From contig CAYLHF010000022.1 in NCBI GenBank assembly GCA_964383365.1, positions 1 to 44,031 of the forward strand: a stretch of 44,031 nt of DNA, given 5' to 3'. Positions 8,784 through 18,600 of this stretch are shown here, piece by piece. Each line of letters begins with the position of its first letter. Position 1 is the first letter of the stretch. This DNA comes from CAYLHF01 sp964383365. GTDB taxonomy: Bacteria > Bacteroidota > Rhodothermia > Rhodothermales > UBA10348. The notes under the pieces were generated by a model. That model did not search any database and had not been told where the DNA came from. It was given only the letters and a program-made list of their open reading frames with translations. Made by a program: the position numbers and the translations under genes.

Positions 8784-10247
8784 ATGAAATATGATTATGA
8801 TGTCATCGTCATCGGCGGTGGCGCGGCCGGTTTGACCGCATCGGCGGTATGCGCAATGCTGGGGGCCAGGACACTTCTGGTCGAGAGGAATCGAACAGGT
8901 GGAGATTGCACCTGGACGGGATGTGTTCCGAGCAAGGCACTGATTCGTGCTGCGAAAGCAAAATACGACGTCGATTTTGCCAACCGGTTCGGGGTAGAGA
9001 CCGCGCAATCACAGGTCGACTTTCCGTTCGTCATGGAGCGGGTCCGACAGATGAGGGAGAAGATCTATCTGGAGGCGGATGCGCCGGATAACCTCGCGCG
9101 CTACGGCATCGAACTGATTCCCGGCACGGCGTCATTTGCGAACGATCACGAGATAAGAGTCAATGGAGAAGAGAGCACAGATAGGTATTCGTCGCGTTAC
9201 TTTATTATAGCGACAGGGTCAAAACCCTTAATTCCTAAGCTAAAAGGATTGGAAAGCCTTAATTATTTAACCAATGAATCCTTATTTGAGCTCGATTCGT
9301 TGCCGCAAAGACTGGGTATTCTGGGCGCCGGCCCGATCGGGGTCGAGATGGCACAGGCGTTTCACAGACTGGGGAGCAGGGTTACCGTTATCGAGGCGTC
9401 ATCGAGAATTCTGTCAGCGGTGGATTCCGATCATGCCCGTAGAGTGGAGGAGACCCTGACCGATGAAGGAGTGTCCTTTCGGTGCGGCAATCAGGCCGCG
9501 AGTGCCCGGAGAAACGGGAGCGGCCTGAGGATGACATTTTCAGGCGATGCTCCGTTCATAGATGTCGATCAGTTGTTGGTCGCGACCGGACGCCAACCAA
9601 GAATCGATTTGCTCGGGCTCGAAAATGCAGGCGTTCGCTATGAAAATTCGGGTATTGAAATCGACAATCGGTGCCGTACGAACGTCCATCACATATTTGC
9701 CGTCGGAGATGTGACCGGACGGAGGCCGTATACTCACATGGCAGAACACATGGGGCGTATTGCAGCATCGAATGCCGTCATGCGTCTGCCCTGGAAGATC
9801 GACCTGACAAATGTCCCGTGGGTGCTCTTTACGGATCCAGAAGTCGCGAGCCTCGGCGAAACCGAGGCGCAGCTACGCGATGCTCGGCGTCTCTACGAGG
9901 TGCATGAGTTTCCTTACGACAAACTCGATAGAGCGGTGATCGATGATTCGGAAATCGGGCATGTCAAGGTATTTGCTAATCGAGGGGGTCGCATCCTCGG
10001 GGCATCTATCTACGGCCGCTCGGCAGGTGATCTGGTCAGCGAGTTATCGCTCGCGATGAAGAACAATATATCCCTCCGAAAAATCGCCGAAACGATTCAT
10101 CCATATCCCACGTATGGGCAGGCCATGCGTCGAGTCTCCGACCAGTGGATCGTTCGCCGGCAGATACCCTTATTGACGCGGACGATTGCACGAATTTTTC
10201 GTCTACGGGGAAAGATTCGGACATTTGTTAAAGGCGAGATCGTGTAG
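8784..10247 (+). CDS. FAD-dependent pyridine nucleotide-disulfide oxidoreductase (mercuric-reductase-like)
   Basis: A 487-residue class I flavoprotein disulfide reductase. The FAD-binding motif is VIVIGGGAAGLTAS at the N-terminus, the redox-active pair is Cys42/Cys47 in GGDCTWTGCVPSKAL, the NAD(P)H fold is GILGAGPIGVEMAQAF, and the second FAD motif is IFAVGDVTGR. The C-terminal interface domain has the active-site His in TIHPYPTYGQ. Dihydrolipoamide dehydrogenases have HPT followed by Glu; here Gln occupies the corresponding place, as I recall for some MerA-like orphans. There is no heavy-metal-binding domain, no C-terminal vicinal Cys pair and no mer operon. A general thiol/quinone reductase is therefore as likely as a mercuric reductase. 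The ATG at 8784 begins directly at the FAD motif. A ~100-bp AT-rich patch lies inside the gene (9190-9290). Confidence 0.92.
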   Translation: MKYDYDVIVIGGGAAGLTASAVCAMLGARTLLVERNRTGGDCTWTGCVPSKALIRAAKAKYDVDFANRFGVETAQSQVDFPFVMERVRQMREKIYLEADAPDNLARYGIELIPGTASFANDHEIRVNGEESTDRYSSRYFIIATGSKPLIPKLKGLESLNYLTNESLFELDSLPQRLGILGAGPIGVEMAQAFHRLGSRVTVIEASSRILSAVDSDHARRVEETLTDEGVSFRCGNQAASARRNGSGLRMTFSGDAPFIDVDQLLVATGRQPRIDLLGLENAGVRYENSGIEIDNRCRTNVHHIFAVGDVTGRRPYTHMAEHMGRIAASNAVMRLPWKIDLTNVPWVLFTDPEVASLGETEAQLRDARRLYEVHEFPYDKLDRAVIDDSEIGHVKVFANRGGRILGASIYGRSAGDLVSELSLAMKNNISLRKIAETIHPYPTYGQAMRRVSDQWIVRRQIPLLTRTIARIFRLRGKIRTFVKGEIV

Positions 10248-10351
10248 TTTTCGTTTTTCGCATCCTGTTTAAGGGATCTGATTTCTGACCGATTAATCCG
10301 GCGAGAGACAGTTCGATTTTACGACTGTCCTCATGGCGGTTTGTCCTCTAA

Positions 10352-10388
10352 GGAAGCCTGGTCCCGTAAGACCCGGCTTCCTTTTTTT
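10352..10388 (+). terminator. Rho-independent terminator after the flavoprotein gene
   Basis: GGAAGCC pairs with GGCTTCC. One T/C mismatch follows, then GGTC pairs with GACC around a CCGTAA loop, and seven T residues come directly after the stem. This is a classic intrinsic terminator, about 105 bp after the flavoprotein stop codon, and it separates that gene from the barrel gene starting at 10424. Confidence 0.9.
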
Positions 10389-10423
10389 ATGGGTTCAAAT
10401 CGATCAGACTATTGACTCACCCG

Positions 10424-11695
10424 ATGTTGAGAACACGACTCCGGTTGGTGTTTGCAGGATTGCTGTTCGTCCTTTCCGTGCCGGTCGTGGCGCAGGACTC
10501 GAGACCCACGGAACTCGATGTCTTTCTCGATTGCTCATTCCGGTGCGACACAGACTTCATCCGGCGGGAAATTCCTTTCGTCAACTACGTCCGGGACCGC
10601 AAAGATGCCCAGGTTCACCTCCTCGTAACGTCCGAACGAACCGGTAGTGGCGGACGCGAATACACACTTAATTTCATCGGACTGCGATCATTTGCTACGG
10701 TTGCTGATACACTACATTTCGCGTCCGGTACGACAGATACAGATGATGAAGTGCGGCGCGGGTTGACGCGCCAGATGGCACTGGGGCTGGCACAATACCT
10801 GGCCAGAACAGCGGTGGCTCCCCGACTTTTTGTGCGGCTCGACGGTACATCTTCGATGGAGCCGGAAACCAGTAATCCGGCAGACGATCCCTGGAATTCC
10901 TGGGTATTCGGGGTCAACGCAAGTGGATCGTATCGTGGCGAGGAGTCGAGTAATACGCTCAACTTTAATGGCGGAGTCAACGCGAACCGTATCACCGAGG
11001 ACTGGAAGATCCGCCTGAGATTGAATGGTAGACTTCGGGAAAGCAATTTTGATGTGGGAGATCAGACCGTTACGAGTCGTACTGAAAATGGAAGTGCATG
11101 GGCGTTGGTTGTTCGAAGTTTAAATGATCATTGGTCCGCCGGGGGAAGCATCTTTACCAGTACGTCCTCACAGCGAAATCAGAAGCTCTCTACATCCATA
11201 TCACCGACTCTGGAATACAATATTTTTCCATATTCACAATCAAACCGGAGAGAAATTCGATTTCAATACCAGCTTCGTCTGCAATCGGTCGAATATGACG
11301 AGCGTACCGTCTTCGATAAGACGTCTGAGAGACTCCTTCAGCAGAGTCTCGAGATGCAACTGGAGTTTCAGCAACCGTGGGGTTCGGCGGACATGCAAAT
11401 AGAGGGTCGGAACTTTCTGACGGATTTTGAGGATTCGAAATTCGAGTTCTACAGCATCGAGTTGGGCGGATCCGTCGATGTTCGGCTCGTTAGAGGGCTT
11501 ACAATCAATATGGGCGGTTCGGTCGAGTTCATTCACGACCAATTGTATCTACCGAAATCAGATGCATCTGATGAAGATATTCTCCTTGGTACGCGAAATC
11601 TGGCCACGTCGTATGAGTTCCGGACCAGTTTCGGAATACGGTACAGTTTCGGTTCGATCTATAACAACGTGGTAAACCCACGTTTCGGGTTCTAG
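10424..11695 (+). CDS. Outer-membrane beta-barrel protein with N-terminal Cys-containing domain
   Basis: A 423-residue exported protein. The signal peptide (MLRTRLRLVFAGLLFVLSVP, cleavage at VVA-Q near residue 23) is followed by a ~130-residue domain. It begins LDVFLDCSFRCDTDFIRREI with Cys37 and Cys41 and continues PFVNYVRDRKDAQVHLLVT. From about residue 150 onward there are alternating hydrophobic/polar strands (for example SWVFGVNASGSYRG and RGLTINMGGSVEFIHDQL). The chain ends in an aromatic residue (NPRFGF), as outer-membrane barrels do. I believe the N-terminal VNYVRDRKDAxVH pattern recurs in uncharacterised FCB-group proteins, but no function is known to me. An upstream in-frame TTG at 10412 is less likely than the ATG. 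It starts just after a strong terminator and so probably has its own promoter. Confidence 0.85.
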   Translation: MLRTRLRLVFAGLLFVLSVPVVAQDSRPTELDVFLDCSFRCDTDFIRREIPFVNYVRDRKDAQVHLLVTSERTGSGGREYTLNFIGLRSFATVADTLHFASGTTDTDDEVRRGLTRQMALGLAQYLARTAVAPRLFVRLDGTSSMEPETSNPADDPWNSWVFGVNASGSYRGEESSNTLNFNGGVNANRITEDWKIRLRLNGRLRESNFDVGDQTVTSRTENGSAWALVVRSLNDHWSAGGSIFTSTSSQRNQKLSTSISPTLEYNIFPYSQSNRREIRFQYQLRLQSVEYDERTVFDKTSERLLQQSLEMQLEFQQPWGSADMQIEGRNFLTDFEDSKFEFYSIELGGSVDVRLVRGLTINMGGSVEFIHDQLYLPKSDASDEDILLGTRNLATSYEFRTSFGIRYSFGSIYNNVVNPRFGF

Positions 11696-11777
11696 GTACG
11701 TCAGAAGGTCCTCATATTCCCACGGGTCTCTGCTGCCTTTTCGGGAATTAGGCGTTCGACGTTTTTCCGTTCTGCCG

Positions 11778-11800
11778 CGAGGAGTATCTTGTGCTCCTCG
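11778..11800. promoter_or_regulatory. Hairpin-forming inverted repeat upstream of oxidoreductase gene
   Basis: CGAGGAG and CTCCTCG form a perfect 7-bp stem with a 9-base loop, 29 bp before the ATG at 11830. There is no T-run after it, so it is a poor terminator. It could be an operator or a 5' leader hairpin covering the ribosome-binding zone. Confidence 0.3.
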
Positions 11801-11829
11801 AATAGGGATGGACCAACCAAAAAGAATTT

Positions 11830-13077
11830 ATGGCTCGCCAGAAAAATAGATTGGGAATCGGCTTCGTCGGTAGTGGTTTTATCACTCGATTTCACATCCA
11901 GTCATGGACGGCAGTGCGGGACGCAGATATTCTCGGCATCTGGAGCCCGAATAACGACCATGCCGCTTCCGCCGCCGGACTGGCACGGACCCTCAGGCTC
12001 GGAAATGCGCGTGCCTATGCGAGCATAACGGAGATGATAGAAGATCCGGATATAGACTGTCTGTGGATCTGTGGTCCCAATCACCGGCGGGTAGAAAACA
12101 TGGAGGAAATCTGTCATGCTATCCTGTCAGGAAAGGGATCGCTGAAAGGTATCGCGTGTGAGAAACCCCTGGCCCGCAATGCGGCCGAAGCGAGGCAGGT
12201 GGTCGATCTGGTTGAAAAGTCGGGCCTGCTGCATGGTTATCTGGAAGATCAATTGTTCGCTCCGTCACTCGCCCGCGGGAGAGAGATCGCCTGGAAGCGG
12301 GGCGCCGCTCTTTCCGGTCGGCCGTACCTGGCACGCGCCGCTGAGGAGCACAGCGGTCCGCATATGTCCTGGTTCTGGAACGGGGAATTGCAGGGTGGTG
12401 GTGTGCTCAACGATATGATGTGCCACAGCATCGAGGTAGCCCGGTATCTTCTGACGGAGCCCGGAGCGGAGCGCTCCAGCATCACACCCGTTAAAGTGAC
12501 TGCCCAGATTGCGAGTCTTAAGTGGTCGAGACCGGAATACGCAGCAATTCTAAAACGGGATTTCGGTCCGGAGATCGACTACAGAAACAGACCGTCCGAA
12601 GACTTCGCGCGGGCGACTATTGAATATCGTGATGCAGACGGACATCCCTTGATCGCGGAAACAACAACGTCGTGGAGTTTTGTCGGCGCTGGATTGCGTC
12701 TCAGCTCTGAGTTGCTGGGTCCCGAATTCACGCTTCAGCTGAATTCCCTGACGGCCGGTGGGAAGATATTTTTTAGTCGGAGAGTAACAGGGGAAGCCGG
12801 TGAAGACCTGATCGAGAAACAGAATGCGGAGCAGGGCGAAATGCCGTTCGTGGGAAATGAGGCGGCCGAGTACGGGTACGAGGACGAGAACAGGTTCTTT
12901 GTTCGGTGTTTTCAGGATGGAATCCAACCGTGGGAAGACTTTCACGCCGGGCTGGAAGTCACCGAACTGCTGATGGCGGCCTACATGAGTGCCGAGCAGG
13001 AACGAACCATCGCGTGGAAGCCCGAAGGCCTGGAGTCGTACGTTCCACCGGTAGCGAAAGGTACCTGGAAACCCTAA
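11830..13077 (+). CDS. Gfo/Idh/MocA-family NAD(P)-dependent oxidoreductase
   Basis: A 415-residue cytoplasmic dehydrogenase. The Rossmann nucleotide-binding loop is near the N-terminus (GIGFVGSGFITRFHIQSW). The family signature EKPLA occurs in GIACEKPLARNAAEARQVV, with the catalytic/structural Lys of the EKP motif present. The C-terminal half is the alpha/beta substrate-binding domain, with GGGVLNDMMCHSIEVARYLL, in which the His is the usual position for catalysis. These enzymes oxidise or reduce sugars, inositols and related polyols; the substrate cannot be read from sequence. It ends in a 4-bp convergent overlap with the next gene. No sugar transporter is adjacent. Confidence 0.93.
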   Translation: MARQKNRLGIGFVGSGFITRFHIQSWTAVRDADILGIWSPNNDHAASAAGLARTLRLGNARAYASITEMIEDPDIDCLWICGPNHRRVENMEEICHAILSGKGSLKGIACEKPLARNAAEARQVVDLVEKSGLLHGYLEDQLFAPSLARGREIAWKRGAALSGRPYLARAAEEHSGPHMSWFWNGELQGGGVLNDMMCHSIEVARYLLTEPGAERSSITPVKVTAQIASLKWSRPEYAAILKRDFGPEIDYRNRPSEDFARATIEYRDADGHPLIAETTTSWSFVGAGLRLSSELLGPEFTLQLNSLTAGGKIFFSRRVTGEAGEDLIEKQNAEQGEMPFVGNEAAEYGYEDENRFFVRCFQDGIQPWEDFHAGLEVTELLMAAYMSAEQERTIAWKPEGLESYVPPVAKGTWKP

Positions 13078-13607
13078 TCAGCCCGCAGGGCACTTAATTT
13101 CTTCTGTGCCTCTACGAATTGCACTCTCGCACGCTCGATATATGCATTCACCTCGTCTACGTAGCCGTCTGCGGAGGCTGACCAGACGCGATTCAGATAG
13201 CGCTCTCCGCCGGCGTAATGACTCATTACATCGGCGTATGCCTGTAGCCCGAAAACATGGGTGATCACTTCACGTGATTCCACGAATGAATTGAGGTCGT
13301 CGAGCAACCGTCGATCGATTTCGTGGCTCATCTCATACGTAGGAATGGACTCGCGTTGGTCGCACAGATCGGTTACGTGATCAACAATTCGGTCCAGACT
13401 CGAACGGACGGTGGCCATGTTTGAGTCCATCATTTCCTCAGAAGTGGCTTCTGCTTTACTCCCCATTCGGGCCAGTAACACACCGATGGCTCCAACAATC
13501 AACGTGATCGACATCGCTTTCCATTCTACTTCCAGAGCGTCGACAACTGAAAGATACGCGCCGCTCAGAAAGGCGATTCCGATGAGTAAATATCCTGCCC
13601 GTTTCAT
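13074..13607 (-). CDS. Small membrane protein with two predicted spans, function unknown
   Basis: A 177-residue protein with two hydrophobic segments at the N-terminus (about residues 5-25 and 32-48). A ~125-residue soluble helical region follows, rich in Glu and Asp, including SHEIDRRLLDDLNSFVESRE and a C-terminal helix ending KKLSALRAD. Nothing recognisable as a catalytic motif is present. It reads toward the oxidoreductase gene and overlaps its last four bases. It lies 79 bp downstream of the OPT transporter on the same strand and may be co-transcribed with it. Confidence 0.8.
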   Translation of the reverse strand: MKRAGYLLIGIAFLSGAYLSVVDALEVEWKAMSITLIVGAIGVLLARMGSKAEATSEEMMDSNMATVRSSLDRIVDHVTDLCDQRESIPTYEMSHEIDRRLLDDLNSFVESREVITHVFGLQAYADVMSHYAGGERYLNRVWSASADGYVDEVNAYIERARVQFVEAQKKLSALRAD

Positions 13608-13686
13608 GCTTCTCTATGTTGAGTCCGACGCAAGGTCATCGCCGGAGATTCGATTGTCCTGATGTCATTCGTGGAAGCGGTCATGA

Positions 13687-15390
13687 TCAACCCCAGACCT
13701 GCGACATCGCGAAACCGACGCCAACGAGTGCCTCGCCAACGATGAGTCCGGCTGCGATGGGAATACCTACTTCTTCTGAAAACCGCGCACCCTTCTGTCG
13801 GTCTACGATAATCCTGGAAAACGTCCCGAGGCTATACGTCAGCACGATGTTGAACGGCAGGTAGAACCCGAGTCCGACGAGAATTCCGAGACCACCGATG
13901 CCGCTTGCGCTCAATATGGCCCCCAGACCGGCTCCGGCGGCATATTTCTCAATCGGCACGTTACCCCCTAGGATTCCCTTGATCACACTGGCAAGTGCCT
14001 GGCCCTGGGGTGCGGGCAGTTTTTCCGAGCCGAGTCCAGAGGCCTCGTGCAGGACAACGATGAGCGCCATGACCAAAATCGGTCCCAGCCAACTCCCGAG
14101 AAACTGACCAATTTGTTGCTTTCTCGGTGAGGCGCCGACCAGATATCCTGTCTTCAGGTCCAACATGAGGTCCGTGGCCTGTGCCATGGCGACACACGCG
14201 GCCGCTCCGACCATCACGGATGCGATGATGGCCGCCCGATCGCCGAGTCCGCTTGCAATAAAAATAAGAATGGTGATCGCGATGAGTGTCATGCCGCTCA
14301 GCGGGGACCAGTTGGTCCGTCCGATACATTCAGACAGGATGACTCCCGCCATCCAGATCCAGACGGTTCCGAGTACGGCCATGGCGAGGCCCCTGCCGAT
14401 GCCCATTTCCTGTGTTGACATCGTGGCGATTACAAACAGAACGACTGCGGCGCCGCCGATCGCTATGTAGAGCAGTTTGATTGGCATTTCGTCTTTAGAG
14501 AGCGCAGTTTGCATTCGAGCCGCGTCCTGCATCGATCGGACGGCGCCGAGGATCAATGGCAGAGACAGGGCGATGCCGGCGATAGCACCTCCGATCAGCA
14601 TACCGATTCCCACCGGACGAAACAGCGTGAGCCTCAGTTGATTCGGGTCTGTAGTCGGGAGGATTCCCTGGGCCGACAGAATGGGGGCCAGAATCCAGTA
14701 ACAGACGTAACCTCCGATAATGAAGAAAAAACCTCCCCTGCCGGCAATAAACCCGACGCCAAGGGTCAGCATGGACAGGTACCAGATACCGTTCATGTAC
14801 TGAGGAAGACCGATAATCGAACCGAGGTCCCAGTTACCGACACCGGTCATATTGGAGATGACATGGACAATGCCACTGACAACGATGCCACCGATCATCA
14901 GGGCCGCCTTCCGCATACCGGCACCCGGAGATTTCAGAATCGTGGCGACAGCTATTCCGCCGGGAAATGCGAGTCGCTCGAAATCGATCATCTGTTTCCG
15001 GAGCGGGATGATGAATGCGATACCGAGAATGGCTCCCGCTATACACCCGAATACCATGAGGGTATAGCTGAAGTCAGTCTCACCGAGGATGAAAAGTGCC
15101 GGGACCGAAAACATCATTCCGGCTGAGGCACCGTTGACTCCGGAGGCAATAGTCTGGTTTATGTTGTTCTCGACGATGCTGTTGCGGCGCATCATCCCCC
15201 GCAGAATTCCAAATCCCAGGATGGCAGCGAGTTCGGATCCTTCTATCGAAAACCCGAGAATGAGGCTGGCGTATCCAATGCTGATAGCAATGATGGACCC
15301 AAGCAGATATCCGACGAGAATAGCAGGAAGAGTCAATTCGGGGTAAGGTCCATACCGGAGCGTCCGTCCCGATGAGTCTGTTGAAGTCAA
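13687..15390 (-). CDS. OPT-superfamily (oligopeptide-type) transporter
   Basis: A 567-residue inner-membrane protein made almost entirely of hydrophobic segments; I estimate 13-16 spans. Family-like features include the glycine-rich NGASAGMMFSVPALFILGETD, RLAFPGGIAVATILKSPG and DLMLDLKTGYLVGASPRKQQ. OPT-family proteins import peptides or metal complexes driven by protons; the substrate here is unknown, but surrounding secreted peptidases make peptides plausible. The start appears to be TTG at 15390: an in-frame stop lies five codons upstream and the next ATG is deep inside the second membrane segment. The gene is divergent from the first BNR protein across 254 bp. Confidence 0.92.
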   Translation of the reverse strand: MTSTDSSGRTLRYGPYPELTLPAILVGYLLGSIIAISIGYASLILGFSIEGSELAAILGFGILRGMMRRNSIVENNINQTIASGVNGASAGMMFSVPALFILGETDFSYTLMVFGCIAGAILGIAFIIPLRKQMIDFERLAFPGGIAVATILKSPGAGMRKAALMIGGIVVSGIVHVISNMTGVGNWDLGSIIGLPQYMNGIWYLSMLTLGVGFIAGRGGFFFIIGGYVCYWILAPILSAQGILPTTDPNQLRLTLFRPVGIGMLIGGAIAGIALSLPLILGAVRSMQDAARMQTALSKDEMPIKLLYIAIGGAAVVLFVIATMSTQEMGIGRGLAMAVLGTVWIWMAGVILSECIGRTNWSPLSGMTLIAITILIFIASGLGDRAAIIASVMVGAAACVAMAQATDLMLDLKTGYLVGASPRKQQIGQFLGSWLGPILVMALIVVLHEASGLGSEKLPAPQGQALASVIKGILGGNVPIEKYAAGAGLGAILSASGIGGLGILVGLGFYLPFNIVLTYSLGTFSRIIVDRQKGARFSEEVGIPIAAGLIVGEALVGVGFAMSQVWG

Positions 15391-15644
15391 TGTGCCACGG
15401 TGTTAAGTTGCGGTGTAGCGACGATCTGACGGCTGGTGGAGAGTATAGCGAATAAGCGTCAATAGAAGCCAGTCAGGTACGCGGTCGATCCGTCCGTTCT
15501 AATCACATTAAGATACAGGTGCTCGATCCGAGCGTCCCGGCAGATCAGATCCCGTACGCGTGCTGAACGGTGACCGAGGACTATTCAGGTCGCAGAGCTA
15601 CCTTCGATTCAAACAGGATATTTTCTCATCTTCAGGTCGGTGTC

Positions 15645-18600
15645 ATGAAAAAGATAGTTACTCCTATTCTTCTTCTCGTTCTCTTGGTCCATCAGGCTTC
15701 CGGACAGGGTCTGGACCAAAGACTGACAGACGGAATGAAGTACCGTCTGGTCGGACCGTATCGAGGTGGCCGGTCTGCAGCAGTTACCGGTGTCCGGGGG
15801 CAACGCCAGGAATTCTATATGGGCTCTACAGGAGGTGGAGTCTGGAAGACGGTCGATGGAGGACAGTCCTGGAAGAGCGTCTCCGATGATTTCTTTGGCG
15901 GATCGATCGGGTCGGTAGCCGTGAGTGAGTGGGACCCCAACGTGGTATATGTTGGAGGGGGAGAGGTCACTCTCAGAGGTAATGTGTCGCACGGCTCCGG
16001 CATGTGGAAATCCGACGACGCGGGGAAGACGTGGCAGTCGGTCGGTCTGAAAGACTCTCGCCATATTCCACGTATTCGTATCCACCCGAAGAATCCCGAC
16101 CTTGTTTATGCGGCCGTTCTGGGCCATCTTTTCGGTCCCAACCAGGAGCGCGGGGTCTATCGGTCGGGAGACGGGGGTAAGACGTGGGAGAACATTCTCT
16201 TCGTCAGTAATGAAGCAGGAGCGGTGGATCTGGCCATGGATCCAACCAACCCCAGAGTGCTGTTTGCTTCATTCTGGAATGTGGACAGAACACCGTACAG
16301 TCTGAACAGTGGAGGTCCGGGATCCGGCCTCTGGAAGACGACAGACGGAGGTGACCACTGGACAGAATTGACGGGCCAGGATAACGGTTTACCCGGCGGT
16401 ACCCTCGGAATCATAGGAGTCACCATTTCACCGGTGAACCCGGATAGGATCTGGGCCATTATAGAGGCTGAAAAAGGAGGCGTTTATCGCTCCGAAGACG
16501 GTGGCGAGCATTGGAACAGGATCAACGATGAACGGAAATTGAGGCAACGCGCCTGGTATTACTCCCGAATTTACGCCGACACCCAGAATGAGGATATCGT
16601 ATACGTCCTGAACGTCAGTTTCTGGCGGTCAAAGGACGGGGGGAAGACCTATGATAGGATATCGACACCTCACGGGGATCATCACGATTTCTGGATTGAT
16701 CCCGATGACGCCAGCCGGGTTATCGTTGGAGATGATGGAGGCGCACAGGTCTCCTTCGACGCCGGCGGAAGTTTTACGCCGTACGACAATCAACCTACCG
16801 CACAGTTCTACCGGGTGACCACCGACAACCATTTTCCGTACCGTATCTACGGTGGACAACAGGATAATTCAACGGTACGAATTGATCACACGGCCCGGTC
16901 GAAAAATGCGAGGAATTGGGAATCCACGGCAGGTGGCGAGAGCGCCTGGATTGCCCCTCATCCGGAGAATCCTGACATCGTGTATGGTGGATCCTATGAT
17001 GGCTATTTGATGCGGATGAATCACGCGACCGGTGAGCGACGAAACGTAAACCCGTGGCCGGACAATCCGATGGGGCACGGCGCCGAGGATTACACATACC
17101 GGTTCCAGTGGAACTTCCCCATCAGGATTTCCCGACACGATCCCGGCGTGGTCTTCACCGGTGCCAACGTCCTGTTCAAGACCTCCAATGAAGGACAGAC
17201 GTGGGAGCCGATTTCTCCCGATTTGACTCGAAACGATCCGTCGACGCTGAAGTCTTCGGGGGGCCTGATTACGCAGGATAACACCAGCGTAGAGTACTAT
17301 GGGACCATTTTTACATTCGCAGAAGGCTCAGAACCTGGCGTTATCTGGACAGGCTCAGACGATGGGCTTATTCATCTGACGCGCGATGGGGGAGCGCATT
17401 GGAGTGACGTAACACCGGATGGAAAAATTATGCCCGAATGGATGCAGGTGAACGATATGGTTGTTCATCCAGGTGAACCGGGCGGACTATACGTAGCGGG
17501 AACCCGCTATAAATCTGATGACTTCGCCCCGTATCTGTATCGTACCACCGATTACGGACAACACTGGGAGAAGATCACTGACGGGATTGATGCCCACCAT
17601 TTTACGCGGACCATCGAGCCGGATCCGGTCAGGGAGGGATTGTTGTATGCGGGGACGGAAAACGGGATGTATATCTCGTTCGACGACGGCGAAAACTGGC
17701 AATCATTTCAGCAGAATCTTCCGATCGTCCCGATCACCGATCTGGAAGTCAAGGACAATGATCTCGTAGTCGCGACGCAGGGTAGAGCATTCTGGATACT
17801 CGAAGACCTGAGTCCCCTTCGTACGGAAACGAGGACGGACATCGGTAACGAAGTCGTCCTCTATGCGATGGCTCCATCATACCGTGGAGGACGCTCTTCC
17901 GGTGTCCGAATCAGGTATTTTTTGGGATCGGATCCGGACAGTAGCCGGGCAACGCTACGGATTCTGGACGCGGATGGAGCAATCATCAAGTCGTACACAG
18001 CTCAGGAAAAACTCCCTCTGAAGTCCGGTCTTAATTTATTTACATGGAATATGCGCTATCCGGACGCGGAAGATTTCGAGGGTAGAATCACCTGGGCTGG
18101 TGGCATTACCGGTCCTCGTGCTGTGCCGGGGACGTACGCGGCTCGCCTGATCACCGGTGAAGATTCCGTGTCGGTAGCATTTGAAATTCTTCAGGATCCC
18201 AGGTCCACGTCCAGCGCAGCAGACATGCAGGAACAGTTTGATTTTTTGATCGGTGTCCGGGATAAACTCGGCGACGTACATATGGCTATCAAACGGATTC
18301 GATCCATTAGAAAGGCTGTCAACGGAGTGACGGCGAGAATTCCTGTTGACCACCCACTGGCCGACTCGATTCGCTCGGCCACGAAACCGATTCTGGACGA
18401 TATCAAAGAAATTGAAGAGGCTCTGTACCAGACGAAGAACCGGTCAGGACAGGATCCACTTAATTTTCCGATTCGTCTCAACGACAAGTTGGCCGGTGTA
18501 GCCTCGAACGCGTCATCGGGAGATTATCGTCCGACGGACCAGGCGTATGCTGTTCGAGACCTCCTGATCGAACAGATCGATGGCTGGCTGGAACGATTAT

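Noticed and set aside
8784..10247. A true mercury-resistance determinant
   Set aside because: No mer operon, no N-terminal metal-binding domain and no C-terminal Cys pair; only the reductase core is present.
13074..13077. Four-base overlap of convergent genes as a sign of frameshift
   Set aside because: Both proteins end normally; short tail-to-tail overlaps are common in compact genomes.
14509..15126. 205-codon plus-strand frame opposite the OPT transporter
   Set aside because: Very rich in Asp, Arg, Thr and His without a pattern, as expected for the complement of a hydrophobic membrane gene.
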